Positions 45,095 to 55,853 of a stretch of 64,000 nucleotides of DNA are shown here, piece after piece. Under the pieces are notes generated by a model. It was not told where the DNA came from, ran no database searches, and was given only the letters and a program-made list of their open reading frames with translations. Each line of letters opens with the position of its first letter. Positions within the stretch are counted from its first letter, which is position 1. The translations under genes were made by a program, and so were the position numbers. Origin of the DNA: Eublepharis macularius (Eukaryota > Chordata > Lepidosauria > Squamata > Eublepharidae); contig NC_072801.1 of NCBI RefSeq assembly GCF_028583425.1, forward strand, positions 66,867,766 through 66,931,765, given 5' to 3'.

Positions 45095-46072
45095 TAGTCC
45101 TGGTGGGGAGACTGGAGTTGCCCCAGAATTAGAACTGAACTCCAGACTACAGAGTAGGGTTGCCAGACCCCCTTATGCTCCCGGTGGGAGGGGGGAGACC
45201 GAACACTCATCTTTGCAGAGTCCCTGTGAAGGGGCCTCTGTGAGGGGCAGGAGCATGCCCACTTTTGGGCGTGATGATGTCACTCCTGGAAATAGGGATC
45301 CCAGACCCACAGTGGGGGGCGGGGGATCCCCCGCCCCCGCCCCTGCTCCCCCCACCCCACCCCCACTTACCTAACCATCGGCGGGGGTGGGTGGTTGTGC
45401 ACCTTCCCTGTGTGCTCCCCTGCATGCTCCCGTGTGCAGCAGCCACCAGGATCGGGCCCGTTTTGGCCAGGATCGGGGCCTCTGCGGCGCACAGGAGCGC
45501 TCCTGCGCTCTGCAGCGCCTCAAAAACGGGCCCGTTTCAGCATGGATCGGGCCTGTTTTGAGCCCCTGTGGAGCCTGGATGTTCTGCCAGGGGCTGTGCG
45601 ATGATGTCACTTCTGAAGTGACATCATCATGCCTGTGGGGAGGCACACGCACGCGCTTTGCGCACGTGCACCCCCCCTCTCCCAAGGTAAGTGCCAGGCC
45701 CCTATCCCCTGCCTGGAGGTTGAGGGGGCCTGGCAACCCTACCTGGGAGTGACATCATTGTGCCCGTGGGGAGTGTACCCACTGCAAACTGGCCTGGGGT
45801 GGAGGGGGTTGCCTCCTGGGCCCTTTCCCCGGGCCTTTCCCCTCTGCCAGCCAGGTGTGTGGCAGCAGGGGGCAGATGCTGGGAGTGGGAGATCCCCCCA
45901 CTCTCACCGGGGGACTGGCAGCCCTGCTACAGAGATCAGCTCCTCTGGAGAAAATGGCAGCTTTGGAGGGCAGCCATCATAGATTCCAGGTGAAAATCCC
46001 TCCCTAATTCCCCTCCACAGCCACCGCTCCAAATCTCCAGGAATTTTCCAGACAGGAGCTGGCAACCCTAAT
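45095..46072. mobile_element. Nested TAGGGTTGCCA-family MITEs
   Basis: An outer copy (45095-45154 and 45927-46072, ending GAGCTGGCAACCCTAA) is interrupted by a 772-bp GC-rich copy at 45155-45926 (TAGGGTTGCCAG to CTGGCAGCCCTG). CTACAGAG is duplicated exactly at 45147-45154 and 45927-45934. Confidence 0.85.
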
Positions 46073-46124
46073 TTTACATAGCAAAGGGCTTTTTACAATT
46101 ATTGACTGTGGAGAATGCACGTTG

Positions 46125-46610
46125 GTTACTTCTCGCTGTCGCTCTTCACATTACTTCTTTTACGAATTCTCCACGGAGCTAACTTGTGCTCTGCGCAGAC
46201 ACACATCACCTCAGGGGTTGGCTTCTATTTTAAAAAAGCATGCAAATGGACTCAGAAAGCTGCCGCCAGGGGAGGGAAAACTCCTGCCTTTCTCCCAAGC
46301 TCCTCCGCCCCCATGCAAAAACGTACGGGGAAGGAGAGTTTTCCCCTTTCTGCTGCCGCCCATGCACACAATACCCACACGGGAGCAGCAGAAATGGGGA
46401 AATGTTTCCCCTCTGTATTGTTTTTGCACAAGGAAAAAGGCTTGGGAGAAAGGCAGGAGCTTCCCCTCCCCTGGCGGCAGCTTTCTGAGTCCATTTACAT
46501 GCTTTTTTAAAAAAGAAGCCAACCCCTGAGGTGGTGTGTGTCTGCGCAGAGCACAGGTTAGCTCCGTGGAGAATTCGTAAAAGAAGTAATGTGAAGAGTG
46601 GCTATGAGTC
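46125..46610. mobile_element. 480-bp near-perfect inverted repeat upstream of KLHL33
   Basis: The left arm TCTTCACATTACTTCTTTTA, CGAATTCTCCACGGAGCTAAC returns inverted at 46550-46610. Both arms contain GAGAAAGGCAGGAG and AGCTGCCGCCAGGGGAGGG. The open frames on both strands are by-products of the palindrome. Confidence 0.85.
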
Positions 46611-46850
46611 ACAGGACAAAATGGGTTTTTGGATTGTTGGGGAAATGTTCTTCTGTGGCCCATTAGCACAGTCACCCCTCACAGAAACTGCTTTGTTTAC
46701 TGTCCTGTAATGCTGGTTGTGCTCTGGTTTGGGTAACTTGAGGGCATGTTTTGAGACCAAACACCACCTCTTGTTCAACCACATTCCTATGACTTCACTT
46801 TTTACTCCCTTTCATGTTCACTTTTCCTAAAGGTGTGGTCGCAGGAAGTG

Positions 46851-47388
46851 ATGTCATGCAGTAAGAACCTCCCAGAGGGTGCAGTGGGGTGCACAACTGA
46901 CCAACACTGGGAGCTGAGGAACGACGGCCATGCTGAAAGGTTCTTCCTATCGGCGTGCCAGCTGAGAGAACAGCAACATCTTCTGGATGTGACTGTGACC
47001 TTAGGCCAAAGGAACTATGAAGCTCATGGGATCATCCTTGCCGCTATCAGCTCTGTCTTCCGGCAATGTTTAGAGGGTGGAGAGCAAGATGAGGTGAAGC
47101 TGGACGGTGTGACCACAGCACATGGCTGGGAAGCCATTTTGAATTTTGCATATACCGGGCAGTTGGAAGTCACACTAGAGACTGCTGAGGAGATGTTAGA
47201 TGCTGCGGAGGCACTGGGCGTTCCTCGGGTGGCCCAGATTTGCAAGGCGGTGTTGATTGGGACAGAGTCAGAGGACAGGCTGAGTCCCTCTGAAGAGAAA
47301 TGGGAGATGCTACGGAACCTGGAGGAGTTATACAAAGAAGGAGTCGGCTGGGACCTGGTCCTGAAAGCTGAAGGAGATACCTACCAAG
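46851..47388 (+). CDS. KLHL33: KLHL33 exon 1: first BTB domain and start of the second
   Basis: 179 codons plus one base. The N-terminal BTB (LLDVTVTLGQRNYEAHG, then AILNFAYTGQLEVT) is complete. The second BTB opens at GWDLVLKAEGDTYQ before the donor CAAG|GTGAAC. A possible acceptor (TTTCCTAAAG) just left of 46833 hints at a non-coding or short upstream exon. Confidence 0.82.
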
Positions 47389-50300
47389 GTGAACAAGATG
47401 GGGAGTCAAGGACACAGATAGAGAAGGCTCCATGGGTTAGGATGGAGGGGAAAGCCCAGGGCTGGGGTGACAGTGGCTTTCGGGGTGGGACTGTGGGGTT
47501 CTGACAAAGAAATGGCCATTGGATGCTCTGATCACATCTTCCCTCCTTCCAGTTCACCGCCTGGCCTTGGCTTGCGGCTGCGAGTTCTTCCACGCCATGT
47601 TCACCAGCGGCATGAGGGAATCCCAGCAGGTGGACACCCCCCTCTGCACCCGCTTTGCTTCAACTGATCTGGGCCTGGTCATCTCCTTTGCTTACTCAGG
47701 AGTGGTGGCGGGTGGGTGGGATGACCTGTTTGATGCTGCGCAAGCTGCTCTGCAATATCAGGTGTCTGGCATCTTGGAGCTCTGTTTAGATTTTTTCCAG
47801 CGCCAGCTGTGCCCCGAATCCAGCTTGGATGTCCTGTCGTTCGCTCGTGCTTATGGCCTGCATGAGCTGGAAAACTCTGTCAATGACTACATATTAAGGA
47901 ACTTTGTTCATGTCTCAGCCACGCCCAAGTTCTTGGACCTTCCAGTCAACCAGCTGGTGGACTTCCTCAGCTCCGATGCCCTTTATATCCTCAATGAACT
48001 TGAGGCCTTCCAAGGAGCCATCCGTTGGCTGAATGCTGATCGCGATGGACGGATGGACCACGCTGAGAAAGTCTTGTGCTGCATCAGGTTTCCTTTGATG
48101 TCCACTCGGGAGCTTAAGCAAGTGCGGGTGGTAGACATGATGGCTGCCCCAGGTCACCTCTATAACCTCCTGGTTGAATCCTTATCCCGGTTCCCTCCAG
48201 GCCCTTCCAAGATGGAGCAGCTCCCTTGCCGGGTGAGGTACCCGGAGAAGGTGATTGTTATCAGCGGAGGCGACTGTCTGACGAAGAATATGGCCACCCG
48301 CAGCCCCAGCAAGGACATCTGGTATTCTCACCGCTTCGTCAGCGGCATTGGATTGGTGAAGCAAATTGAGTGGCGTCATCTTGGGGAGTTCCCAGACAAG
48401 CCACGTTTCCAGCATGCAGTGGCAGTCAAGGACAATATGATGTATATCCTTGGTGGAAAACACTACTACGGAATCAGGGACTCCATGTGCTCTGTATACA
48501 AGTGAGATGGGGAGGGGCTTGTCTTCTAAATTTGGGGGTTACTTCATTCAGCTAGGAGGCAGGGCTTTTTTTCTGGGAAAAGAGGTGGCGGAACTCAGTG
48601 CGTTGCCCTTGGAGAAAATGGTCACATGGCTAGTAGCCCCGCCCCTTGATCTCCAGACAGAGGGGAGTTTAGATTGCCCTCCGCGCCACATGGCGCGGAG
48701 GGCAATCTAAACTCCCCTCTGTCTGGAGATCAGGGGGCGGGGTCACCAGCCATGTGACCATTTTCAAGAGGTTCCGGAACGCGGTTCCACCGCGTTCCTG
48801 TTGAAAAAAAGCCCTGGATGTAGGCAAGAAGAGCAAATGGAATTTCACTATTGCCATGATGGGAGTTCAATGAGCAAATCATGATTTAGTGGTGGTAATT
48901 AGGTAGGTAGGAGTTTATTGCAATTAGCCATTGGCCTCAGCAAATTTACAATTAACAAATAGAATATACAGCTGATGACTCCATAAACTGTGAGAGCTAC
49001 AAAATATCTATACAACCTCAGCAAATAATATCCTAAAACCACGTTAAAAAATTATCTCTCCAGGTTCCCCACTAATTGCCATAGTTGCTCTCATCTTTCT
49101 TGCTGCCACTGCGAATGGAAAGACTTTATAAGACACTTCCGTATCGGCGTCAGATAGCAATATGGAAACTTTCTCGACCTCTGAGTACTGCTTTAAGCTG
49201 TTCAAAATTGCTGCCAGAAATTTAACTCCAGGAGTGCAATACCATGGTGGTAATTACAGTCCTCCAAAAGCTCATGGGTGAAATGCTGTTAATACCCAAA
49301 TTCTCATACCAAGGACTACCCTACTTCCAGGACTCATTGTTAAAGCCCCAGAAGGTCAGACCAGAACCAACGAGTTGAAATTAAATCAAAAGAGTTTTCA
49401 GCTAAATGTTAGGAAGACCTTCCGGACAGTTAGAGCAGTCCCTCTCCTTCTTTGGAGGTTTTTAAGCAGAGGCTAGATGGCCATCTGACAGCAATGCTGA
49501 TTCTGTGAACCTGGTCAGATCATGAGAGGGAGGGCAGGAAGGGTTATATCAGCGGCCCCTTCTTACACGCCCAGGGTAATGCCAATCACCACTTTGGGGT
49601 CAGGAAGCAATTTTCTCCAGGCCAGTTTGGCTAAGGATCCTGGAGTTTTTTGCCATCTTCTAGGCATGGAAAAGAGGTCACTTGGGGTGTGTGGAGGGTG
49701 GTGGTATTTGTGGATTTTCTGCATTGTGTGGGGGGTTGGGCTAGATGACCCTTGAGGTCCTTCCATTTCTATGATTCTACTTCATCCACATTCACTTAGT
49801 CCAACCAGGGCCGGCGCCAACATGGAGGCGGTGAGGCAGGCGCCGCGGGTGCTGGGGCGCCGGAGGGGGTGCCTGGGGCGGAGGCGTGCGCCACGGAGCT
49901 GGCGTGCCTGGCCCGCAGCTGCTGCAGCCGGCCGCTGCTGCCACCACCGCCACATGCCCCCAGCCGGGCACAGCAGCTGCAGGTCAGGCACGGCAGGCGT
50001 CCGGGGCGGCGTGTGGAGCGTGCCATCCCAGCCTCCACATGCCGTCCCAGCCACCTGCTGGCCAATGGGGCTGGCTTTGCTGCATGATGACATCATCACA
50101 CGGCGACGTCATCACACAGTCGGGGCGCGCGCACGCGTGCACTGTGTGCATGTGCACGTGGGGGTGGCCGCTGGCACCAGAAACCCTGGCGCCGGAGGTG
50201 AGTCCACCACAGCCTATCTTCCACCTATCAAAAAGCTGGGAGAGTCTTGTTCTTAGGGCTAAAGAGGTCCTAGTAGAATACAGTTGTCCTACAATGGATG

Positions 50301-53300
50301 ATAGTTCAAAAGAGATCCCAGCAACGCCATGGTGCAAAAAGGCAGGTTGTGTGGTGCTGTAGTGCACCTGAAGTCTGCCACTTCACATATTGTACAGACA
50401 ATGAGGTGCTCTTTACTGTGAGATTTTAATTTCCAGACCATGGCTCTAAAGGGCACTGAAGCATGAAAAGCTGCAAAGTCTTGCAACACACACACACTCA
50501 GAGATGAAAATGGGAACAGTATCAAGAAAAGGATTTATTAAGGACAGGAACTAGAGAACAGGGACTGTCCCCGGTCAATAGGGACCATTGGAGTATATAT
50601 AATTACTGTAGTTAAGTAGGCTGTAGTTGAGGTCAATGTCTGGAAAAGCAGCTTAAATAGAAGGTGAGAAGCAGTGAAAAGAGCGCAGAGGCCAAAGGCC
50701 AGACCAGAACCATCCAGGCATCAGAGAGAGTTTAAAACGCATCAGACAAGGTCTCAAGAACTGGAACGGGCCTGAATTTCAGGCTGTAGCTAGGTCTGTC
50801 CAGCCAACCAGAAGACTGGGCTGGAAGCCATACAGAGCCCAGGAGCAGCACTGAGGCTTAGGCACAAGTGTGTGGGGACGCAGGGAGGTGGCAAAACACT
50901 TTGAACCACCACTGGTTGTTAATGATTGGCCAACCCCCAAGTTATCGAAGCTGTGTATGTGTTACCCTCCCATGAGTCTCTGATCTGACTTCTCAAGCAG
51001 GGTGGGTGGGGAAAAGGACATCTTGCGCTTTGGAAAGTTTGGCTTCCCAGGCATTTGAAAGCTGTGGTCAGGTGGATGTTGTAGAGTCACTGAGAAAAAG
51101 AAGGAAAACGTGTAAAGGGTATCCCACACAATGCAGGGCATGCGAGGGCAAAGGATCTTGGGGTAAAGGTTGTTGCTCAGTGAAACAGAAATATGCAAGC
51201 TGCAGCTGGGGAACTAACCAAGTTCCATGCCAGGGATCAGCACCAGCATTGGTGAAATAATAATAAACACAGGAGTGCCTCTGAGCAGGTGCAAAGTATT
51301 TTTTTCATCAGCCACAACCAGACCTGCTCTCCCTAGGGTTACTAAGTAGCTTCTCCAAAAAACAGGATGGGGGCTGTGGCACTTGGTTTGCTTTATGCGT
51401 TTGTGTTTGGGTTGCCAGGCCCCCTGAACCTCCCGGCGGGGGATTGGGGCCTTGCACTTACCTGCGGGGGTAGAGGGTGCGCACGTGCTCCCGCAAGAGC
51501 AATGACATCATCACGCAGCCCCTGGGAGCGTGCCTGTGCTCCACAGGGGCCTAGATTGGGGATGCTGTGGAGCATGGAAGTGCACCTGCCCTCCACAGCA
51601 GCCCCAAACAGTCCCGATCCAGGCAAAAACGGGCCTATTTTGGGCTGCTGCAGAGCGCAGGAGCACTCCTGTGCTCCACAGTGGCTCGAAATGGGCTCGA
51701 TCCATGCCAAAACGGGCCCAAAATGAGCCCAATCTGGGCTGAAATGGGTGCATTTTGGGCCGCTGTGAAGGGCAGGAGCGCTCCTGTGCTCCGCAGCGGC
51801 CCCAATCTGGGCCTAATTCGGGCCAAAATGGGCCCAGTCCAGGTGGCTGCAGCACACGGGAGCGCACAGCGCTGCAGGAGAGCACACACAGGTGTGCTCC
51901 CCCCTGCCGGCCAGGTAAGTGGGGGTGGGATATGGGGGGTGGGGCTGGGGATCCCCCGCCCCCAGCAGACATCTGGCATCCCTACTTTGTGTATACATGT
52001 GCTCCTGAGGCCAGCATGATGATGTCACTTCCGGAAGTGATGCAATTGCGGCTGCACAAGAGGCAGGGTGGATAAGCCAGGACGGAACATAGGAATCTGG
52101 TCATTGTTGTGGGGATAATAATAACATACTTTGTAAACCGCTCTGAGTGGGCATTAAGTTGCCCTGAAGGGTGGTATATAAATCGAATGTTGTTGTTGTT
52201 GTTGTTATTTATAAAAGTCCGAGCAAAAACCAGACTGTCCAGGGAAAATTGGACGCCCTGCTCTCCCCATCTTTAGAGACGAGGAGGTCAGAGGACAAAG
52301 TCTTCAGGCAAACTGCAGCCCTCCCTTTGCGCCTTTCATTTTATCGAGGAGGACGGAGTTGCGAGCTTTAGGTTCAAAGGGGCATTTGTGTTATTTGGTC
52401 CTCCCCTGCTGCAGGTTTGATCCTCTCTGTGGGACTTGGGAACGTCTGGCCGATATGACAAGCTGCCGGAGCTACTTCCCGGCTGTCTTCCGTGACGGAC
52501 TTCTCTATGCGCTAGGAGGCAGCTCCCAAGATGCCTACTGCTTGGACTCAACTGAGTGTTACGATCCACATACCAATGCTTGGAGGTGAGAAACTGAAGG
52601 TTCAGTCCCAGCACGCACCTACTCCCCTACCCCCCATTCCTCAATATTCTTCATACTGTGCTTTCCCCTTGTTCTCCCTTGCCCCACAACTAATTCATAT
52701 CATCTGTTGCTCTTTGCATTTTACTGTTCTTTAAATTTTTCATTTCCTGCACTAGTACCAGGGCTTTTTTTCAGCGGGAACACGGTGGAACGGAGTTCCG
52801 GCATCTCTTAAAAATGGTCACATGGCCGGTGGCCCCGTCCCAATCTCCAGATAGAGGGGAGTTTAGATTGCCCTTTGCACTGCCAAGCAGCGTGGAGGGC
52901 CATCTAAACTCCCCTCTGTCTGGTGTCAGGGGGCGGGGCCTCCGGCCATGTGGCCATTTTCGCCAAGGGCGATTTAAACTTTTAAAAACTCCCCCCTGTT
53001 CCAGCTGACCCAAAGTGACATCATTGGCCCTGGGAGCATGTGTACACTTTGTGTGCGCACATGTGGTACCAGGGGCACCACCTCTTGCCAAGAGTTGCCC
53101 CCTGTGCTGCCAACCCACTGAGTTCCACCACCTCTTTTCCCAGGAAAAAAGCCCTGACTAGTACCTTAGCCCTAGTGGCAAATTTCTGCATGGAATGGAT
53201 CTATAATTATTACCTGAAAAGGGAGTCTTGGTGTTCAGCGAATGAGGATACCAGTTACAGATCCCCAAAACAGTGTGGTGCAGTGGTTAGATTGTTGGGC

Positions 53301-55853
53301 TAGGCTCTAGAAAACTATTTGAAACCCCACTGTGTCCCGGAAGCTGGTCTTGACCTTGAGCCAGTTATTCCCTGTCAGCATGACCTACTATACAGGGTTG
53401 TTTTTGTGAGGATAAAATGGAGCGGGGAGAGAATGTTGTTAGGAGCCACTTTGGATCCCCATTGGGGAGAAGGGTGGCCAGGTCCCTTGGCCCTCCCAGC
53501 GGGAGCAAGGAGGACGGGACACTTACTTTGCACTCCCCCAGTTTTCTCCTCGTGCAGGTACTTTGCGCCCATGCACTCCTGGCGCTTGCGTGATGTTGTC
53601 ACTTCTAGGAAGTGATATCATCGTGCCAGCCGTGGCATGCTCCTGCGCTTTGCATGGGGCCAATTCAGCCCATTTGGAACCAAAATTGGCCACAGTGAAG
53701 CACAGGAACACACTTGCGGCGGGCACAATGACATTACTTTGAGAAGTGACATTGTTGTGCTCTGCTCGCAGCACACCTGATGTGTGCTTTTCCGGGTTGC
53801 CCACCTCCCACCGATCACCAGCAATGGGCAGGCAATGGGGCAAACCACCGGGCAATTGCCTGCCACCAGCAGGCACCTGAGAAGCCTAGAGAAAAACAAG
53901 ATATAAATACCTGTCCGGGGTCTGAGGCACAGCCCCCGGCCTCAACAAGAGGAAGCAGGGGGAGGCAGCCAGGAGACAGCAGTCCTGCCACCTCAGCCAG
54001 CAGCCAAGGCCAGAACCTGCCTACACCAAAGGGAGAGGGCAGAGGCAGGAAGAATTGGGACCCAGCAGCAGCCCAAACAGGGCCCTTACCTGCAAAGGGG
54101 GAAAAGCAGCCACAGCAACTCAGAGCCATGCCCCAGCATCCACCCCAGCTTGAAGATGGCAACCTGACCCAGGAGGTGCTCAGAAGCCAGCCCCTCCGGG
54201 TGGATCTGCTGAGGGCACTCTGTGGGAAGAGCTGGGCAGCCAGCCAAGGGGCTGCAGCTGGGCCCACCTTCCCTAATCAGCTCAGCCAGAGAAGCCTAGT
54301 AGCCAGCCAACATGGTGCAGCTGTGGCTGATCCCGGCAGCCCAGCCAGCTACCCCTGCTGCAGCAGCTTGAGACAGCCCAGGGCCACGCCAGGGCTAGAA
54401 GACAGCAGCCTGGCTCAGGAGTTGCTAGAAGCCAAGCCTCTACAGGGGGGGCTGCCACAGGCATTCTGGGGGAGGAGATGGGTAGCCCCGCCCAGCATTG
54501 CCAAGCAGGCAGCACGGAAGCTGGCTAAGGCAGCTCCTCGTGAGCAAGGCCAGGCAAGCTCAGTAGCTCAGAGGCTGGCTGGGGCAGCCCCTTGTGAGCA
54601 AGGCCAAGGAGCCCTCAGCTGGGGATGGCTCACACTCAACCCCACCCTGCCAGCTAGGCAAAGGAGCCCAGAAGGGATTAGTGGTTGGAGGGAAACACCT
54701 GGGGGAACGCACAGCTGGGCCCGGTCAGGAGAGGGAACAAGCCTGGAAGGAGGGCGGGGTGGAGATAAAAAGCCCTATAAAGGGTGGCTGGGAAGAGCTC
54801 TGGGGTGGTGGGTGTAAGTGAGGAGTGATGATGTGGAGTGAGAACGGTGCAATGCAAGAGTGGAGGTTTGGAGGAGAGTTCTGGAAGGAGGGGATGAAGA
54901 AGGACACAGGGGGCAAGCAGGCCAGGTTGAGCAGGCTGGCGAGTGGACTGAGAGGGAGTCTGGGTGAGGTATACCGCCCCTCCTTCCACAGAGCAGGGTC
55001 CTGCAGCATCCCTGGCCCCCTTATGATGTCAGGAGCAGATTGCCCAGCGCCCCGCCCAGTGGCGGCTGCTGCTAGCCCTGACAATACCTATGTTGGTTGA
55101 TTAAAGAAGGGGATAACTTGTCAGCAAGACACTATTAGATGAGGCTTTGCCTTGAGCTAGCAAAGCAATCTTGTCCCTTATTTGCCATTCTTTCAGCTTT
55201 TCTTCCTTTGCGCCCTCACTTCTCTTCACTGTCCTCCACACAGGTTATGTGAACCTCTGCCTGCTGCACTTTGTGGCCACGCAGCCTGTGTCCTGGATGG
55301 ATCCATCTATGTCTCTGGGGGCAGTGATGGCTCCTGCCGCTGCCTCTCGACCCTGATCCAGTATCACCCCGGCGCTCCATCCATCCCACGGGCCGCCATG
55401 ATAGAGGAGCGAGCCGGTCATGCCATGGAGACACTGGGTGGACGCCTGTATGTGGCGGGTGGCCTGCGGTGGCGGGATGGCCACGGTGGCTATGCTGACC
55501 AGCTGGCCTGCGAGGTGTACAGCCTGGGCCCAGATGTGTGGGTTGCCTTCAGTCCGCTGCCACAGGCCCACGTCATCGCGGCTTCCGCTGTCCTACAAGG
55601 GGAGCTCTACATCCTGGGAGGCTACAGCCACAACACATACCGCGACACCCACCTAATTCACTGCTACAGCCCAAGCCACAACCGCTGGGTCAGTATAGGG
55701 ACACTTCCTCAGGCCTATGCCGACCTCAGGGCCTGCGTTTTGGAAGTTCCTCCCTCGCTCAGGGAAAAACAGCTGCCACTCTCAGATACCGCCATGTTGG
55801 AAATCCCATACGATTCCTCACCCTCCACCGCACCCATACACCAACTCTCTTGA
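46851..55853 (+). CDS. KLHL33: KLHL33, kelch-like protein with two tandem BTB domains; four exons
   Basis: Probable substrate adaptor of a cullin-3 ubiquitin ligase; no substrate can be inferred. Exons 46851-47388, 47553-48501, 52415-52585 and 55244-55853 join in frame to 2268 bases (755 residues). Residues about 32-135 form one BTB (YEAHGIILAAISSVFRQCL). About 163-265 form a second (VHRLALACGCEFFHAMF, SGMRES). About 266-395 are BACK, and about 405-745 kelch repeats. MRESQ, ISFAYSGVV, AAQAALQYQ and MSTRELKQVR match human KLHL33, as I remember it. OSGEP adjacency agrees with human gene order. The frame is open from a GTG at 46833, so an upstream exon could supply another start; I chose the first ATG. 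Confidence 0.9.
47553..48501 (+). CDS. KLHL33: KLHL33 exon 2: second BTB, BACK and first kelch repeat
   Basis: 949 bases, acceptor CTTCCAG, donor AA|GTGAGA. FARAYGLHELENSVNDYI marks BACK. HAVAVKDNMMYILGGKHYYG is a kelch strand set. Confidence 0.92.
48560..48816. mobile_element. hAT-like palindromic MITE, family A, copy 4
   Basis: CAGGGCTTTTTTTCTGGG to AAAAAAAGCCCTG, 58 bases into KLHL33 intron 2. The flanking 8-mers (CTAGGAGG/GATGTAGG) do not match, so this copy may be old or rearranged. Confidence 0.8.
49360..49778 (+). mobile_element. CR1 LINE 3' end
   Basis: Contains TAGGAAGACCTTCCGGACAG, GGAGGTTTTTAAGCAGAGGC, then GCTAGATGACCCTTGAGGTC, CTTCCATTTCTATGATTCTA, the classic CR1 3' terminus. 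Confidence 0.92.
49806..50215. repeat. GC-rich CpG-dense repeat block
   Basis: It shares ATGATGACATCATCAC and GACGTCATCACAC motifs and (CGCGCGCACGCGTGCAC) runs with the GC-rich MITEs, but lacks clear TAGGGTTGCCA ends. The 161-codon frames here are composition artefacts. Confidence 0.55.
50220..51400. other. KLHL33 intron 2, mostly unique sequence
   Basis: No repeat family recurring in the window and no convincing ORF. Confidence 0.45.
51411..51984. mobile_element. GC-rich MITE, TAGGGTTGCCA family
   Basis: TGGGTTGCCAGGCCCC at the left, ATCTGGCATCCCTA at the right. Flanking GTTTGTGT/CTTTGTGT match at 7 of 8. The interior is a degenerate GGGCCCAAAATG/GCGCAGGAGCAC tandem. Confidence 0.7.
52085..52208 (+). 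mobile_element. SINE 3' end with (GTT)n tail
   Basis: ATAATAATAACATACTTTGT, AAACCGCTCTGAGTGGGCAT and a (GTT)6 tail; same 3' module as 16530-16755. Confidence 0.75.
52415..52585 (+). CDS. KLHL33: KLHL33 exon 3: kelch repeat
   Basis: 171 bases after CTGCTGCAG. FDPLCGTWERLADMTSCRSY, then LLYALGGSSQDAYCLDSTEC with the double-Gly kelch motif. Donor AG|GTGAGA. Confidence 0.92.
52759..53156. mobile_element. hAT-like palindromic MITE, family A, copy 5, exact 8-bp target duplication
   Basis: ACTAGTAC is duplicated exactly at 52751-52758 and 53157-53164. The ends are CAGGGCTTTTTTTCAGCGGG and AAAAAAGCCCTG. It is the longest copy (398 bp) and in reverse orientation to copies 1-4. Confidence 0.93.
53270..53475 (+). 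mobile_element. tRNA-derived SINE, plus orientation
   Basis: ACAGTGTGGTGCAGTGGTTAG at the head, GTTTTTGTGAGGATAAAATGG and TTTGGATCCCCATTGGGGAG at the tail. Confidence 0.82.
53476..53886. mobile_element. GC-rich MITE, TAGGGTTGCCA family
   Basis: GGTGGCCAGGTCCCTTGG, CTCCCAGCGGGAGCAAGG on the left, TGATGTTGTCACTTCTAGGAAGTGATATCATC in pieces inside, GAGAAGCCTAGAG at the right. Confidence 0.55.
53912..55083 (+). mobile_element. Solo LTR, 1172 bp, with 5-bp target duplication
   Basis: It begins TGTCCGGGG and ends CCTGACA, with TGTC/GACA inverted tips, and is flanked by ATACC (53907-53911, 55084-55088). A promoter-like GATAAAAAGCCCTATAAAGG lies near 54765. No internal viral genes remain. It lies in KLHL33 intron 3, sense orientation, ending 160 bases before exon 4. 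It is the same family as 1-293. Confidence 0.9.
54766..54785 (+). promoter_or_regulatory. Putative TATA element of the solo LTR
   Basis: CCTATAAAGG sits about 300 bases before the LTR end, a usual U3/R position. Activity is inferred only. Confidence 0.4.
55244..55853 (+). CDS. KLHL33: KLHL33 exon 4: last kelch repeats and stop
   Basis: 610 bases after CCACACAG. It has three GG motifs: SIYVSGGSDGS, RLYVAGGLRWRDGHGG and ELYILGGYSHNTYRDTHLIH. TGA at 55851-55853. Confidence 0.93.

Larger units (their letters stand above)
29078..46832. other. Spacer between divergent SLC12A10 and KLHL33
   Basis: 17.8 kb with no ORF that I can assign to a gene. The SLC12A10 promoter must lie just right of 29077 and the KLHL33 promoter left of 46851. 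I cannot place either confidently: TATA-like strings (TATAAAGG at about 31072) exist without supporting context. 29078-32040, 34200-34700, 34915-35950 and 36240-37500 look mostly unique. The rest is repeats listed separately. Confidence 0.6.

Noticed and set aside
46211-46675. Overlapping 130-154-codon frames on both strands
   Set aside because: They are mirror images produced by the 480-bp inverted repeat, with the same peptide read from each arm.
46833-46850. GTG at 46833 as the KLHL33 start
   Set aside because: Non-ATG initiation is unlikely here. The open frame upstream of ATG 46851 more probably reflects an exon boundary or 5' UTR.
49771-50362. 158- and 161-codon GC-rich frames as a coding exon of KLHL33
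   Set aside because: They lack homology and splice continuity with the KLHL33 frame; exons 2 and 3 join directly in phase without them.
53780-54817. 345-codon open frame on the plus strand
   Set aside because: It lies almost wholly in the solo LTR (53912-55083), is low-complexity (Gln/Ala/Pro-rich) and has no domain. LTR termini and target duplication explain the sequence.
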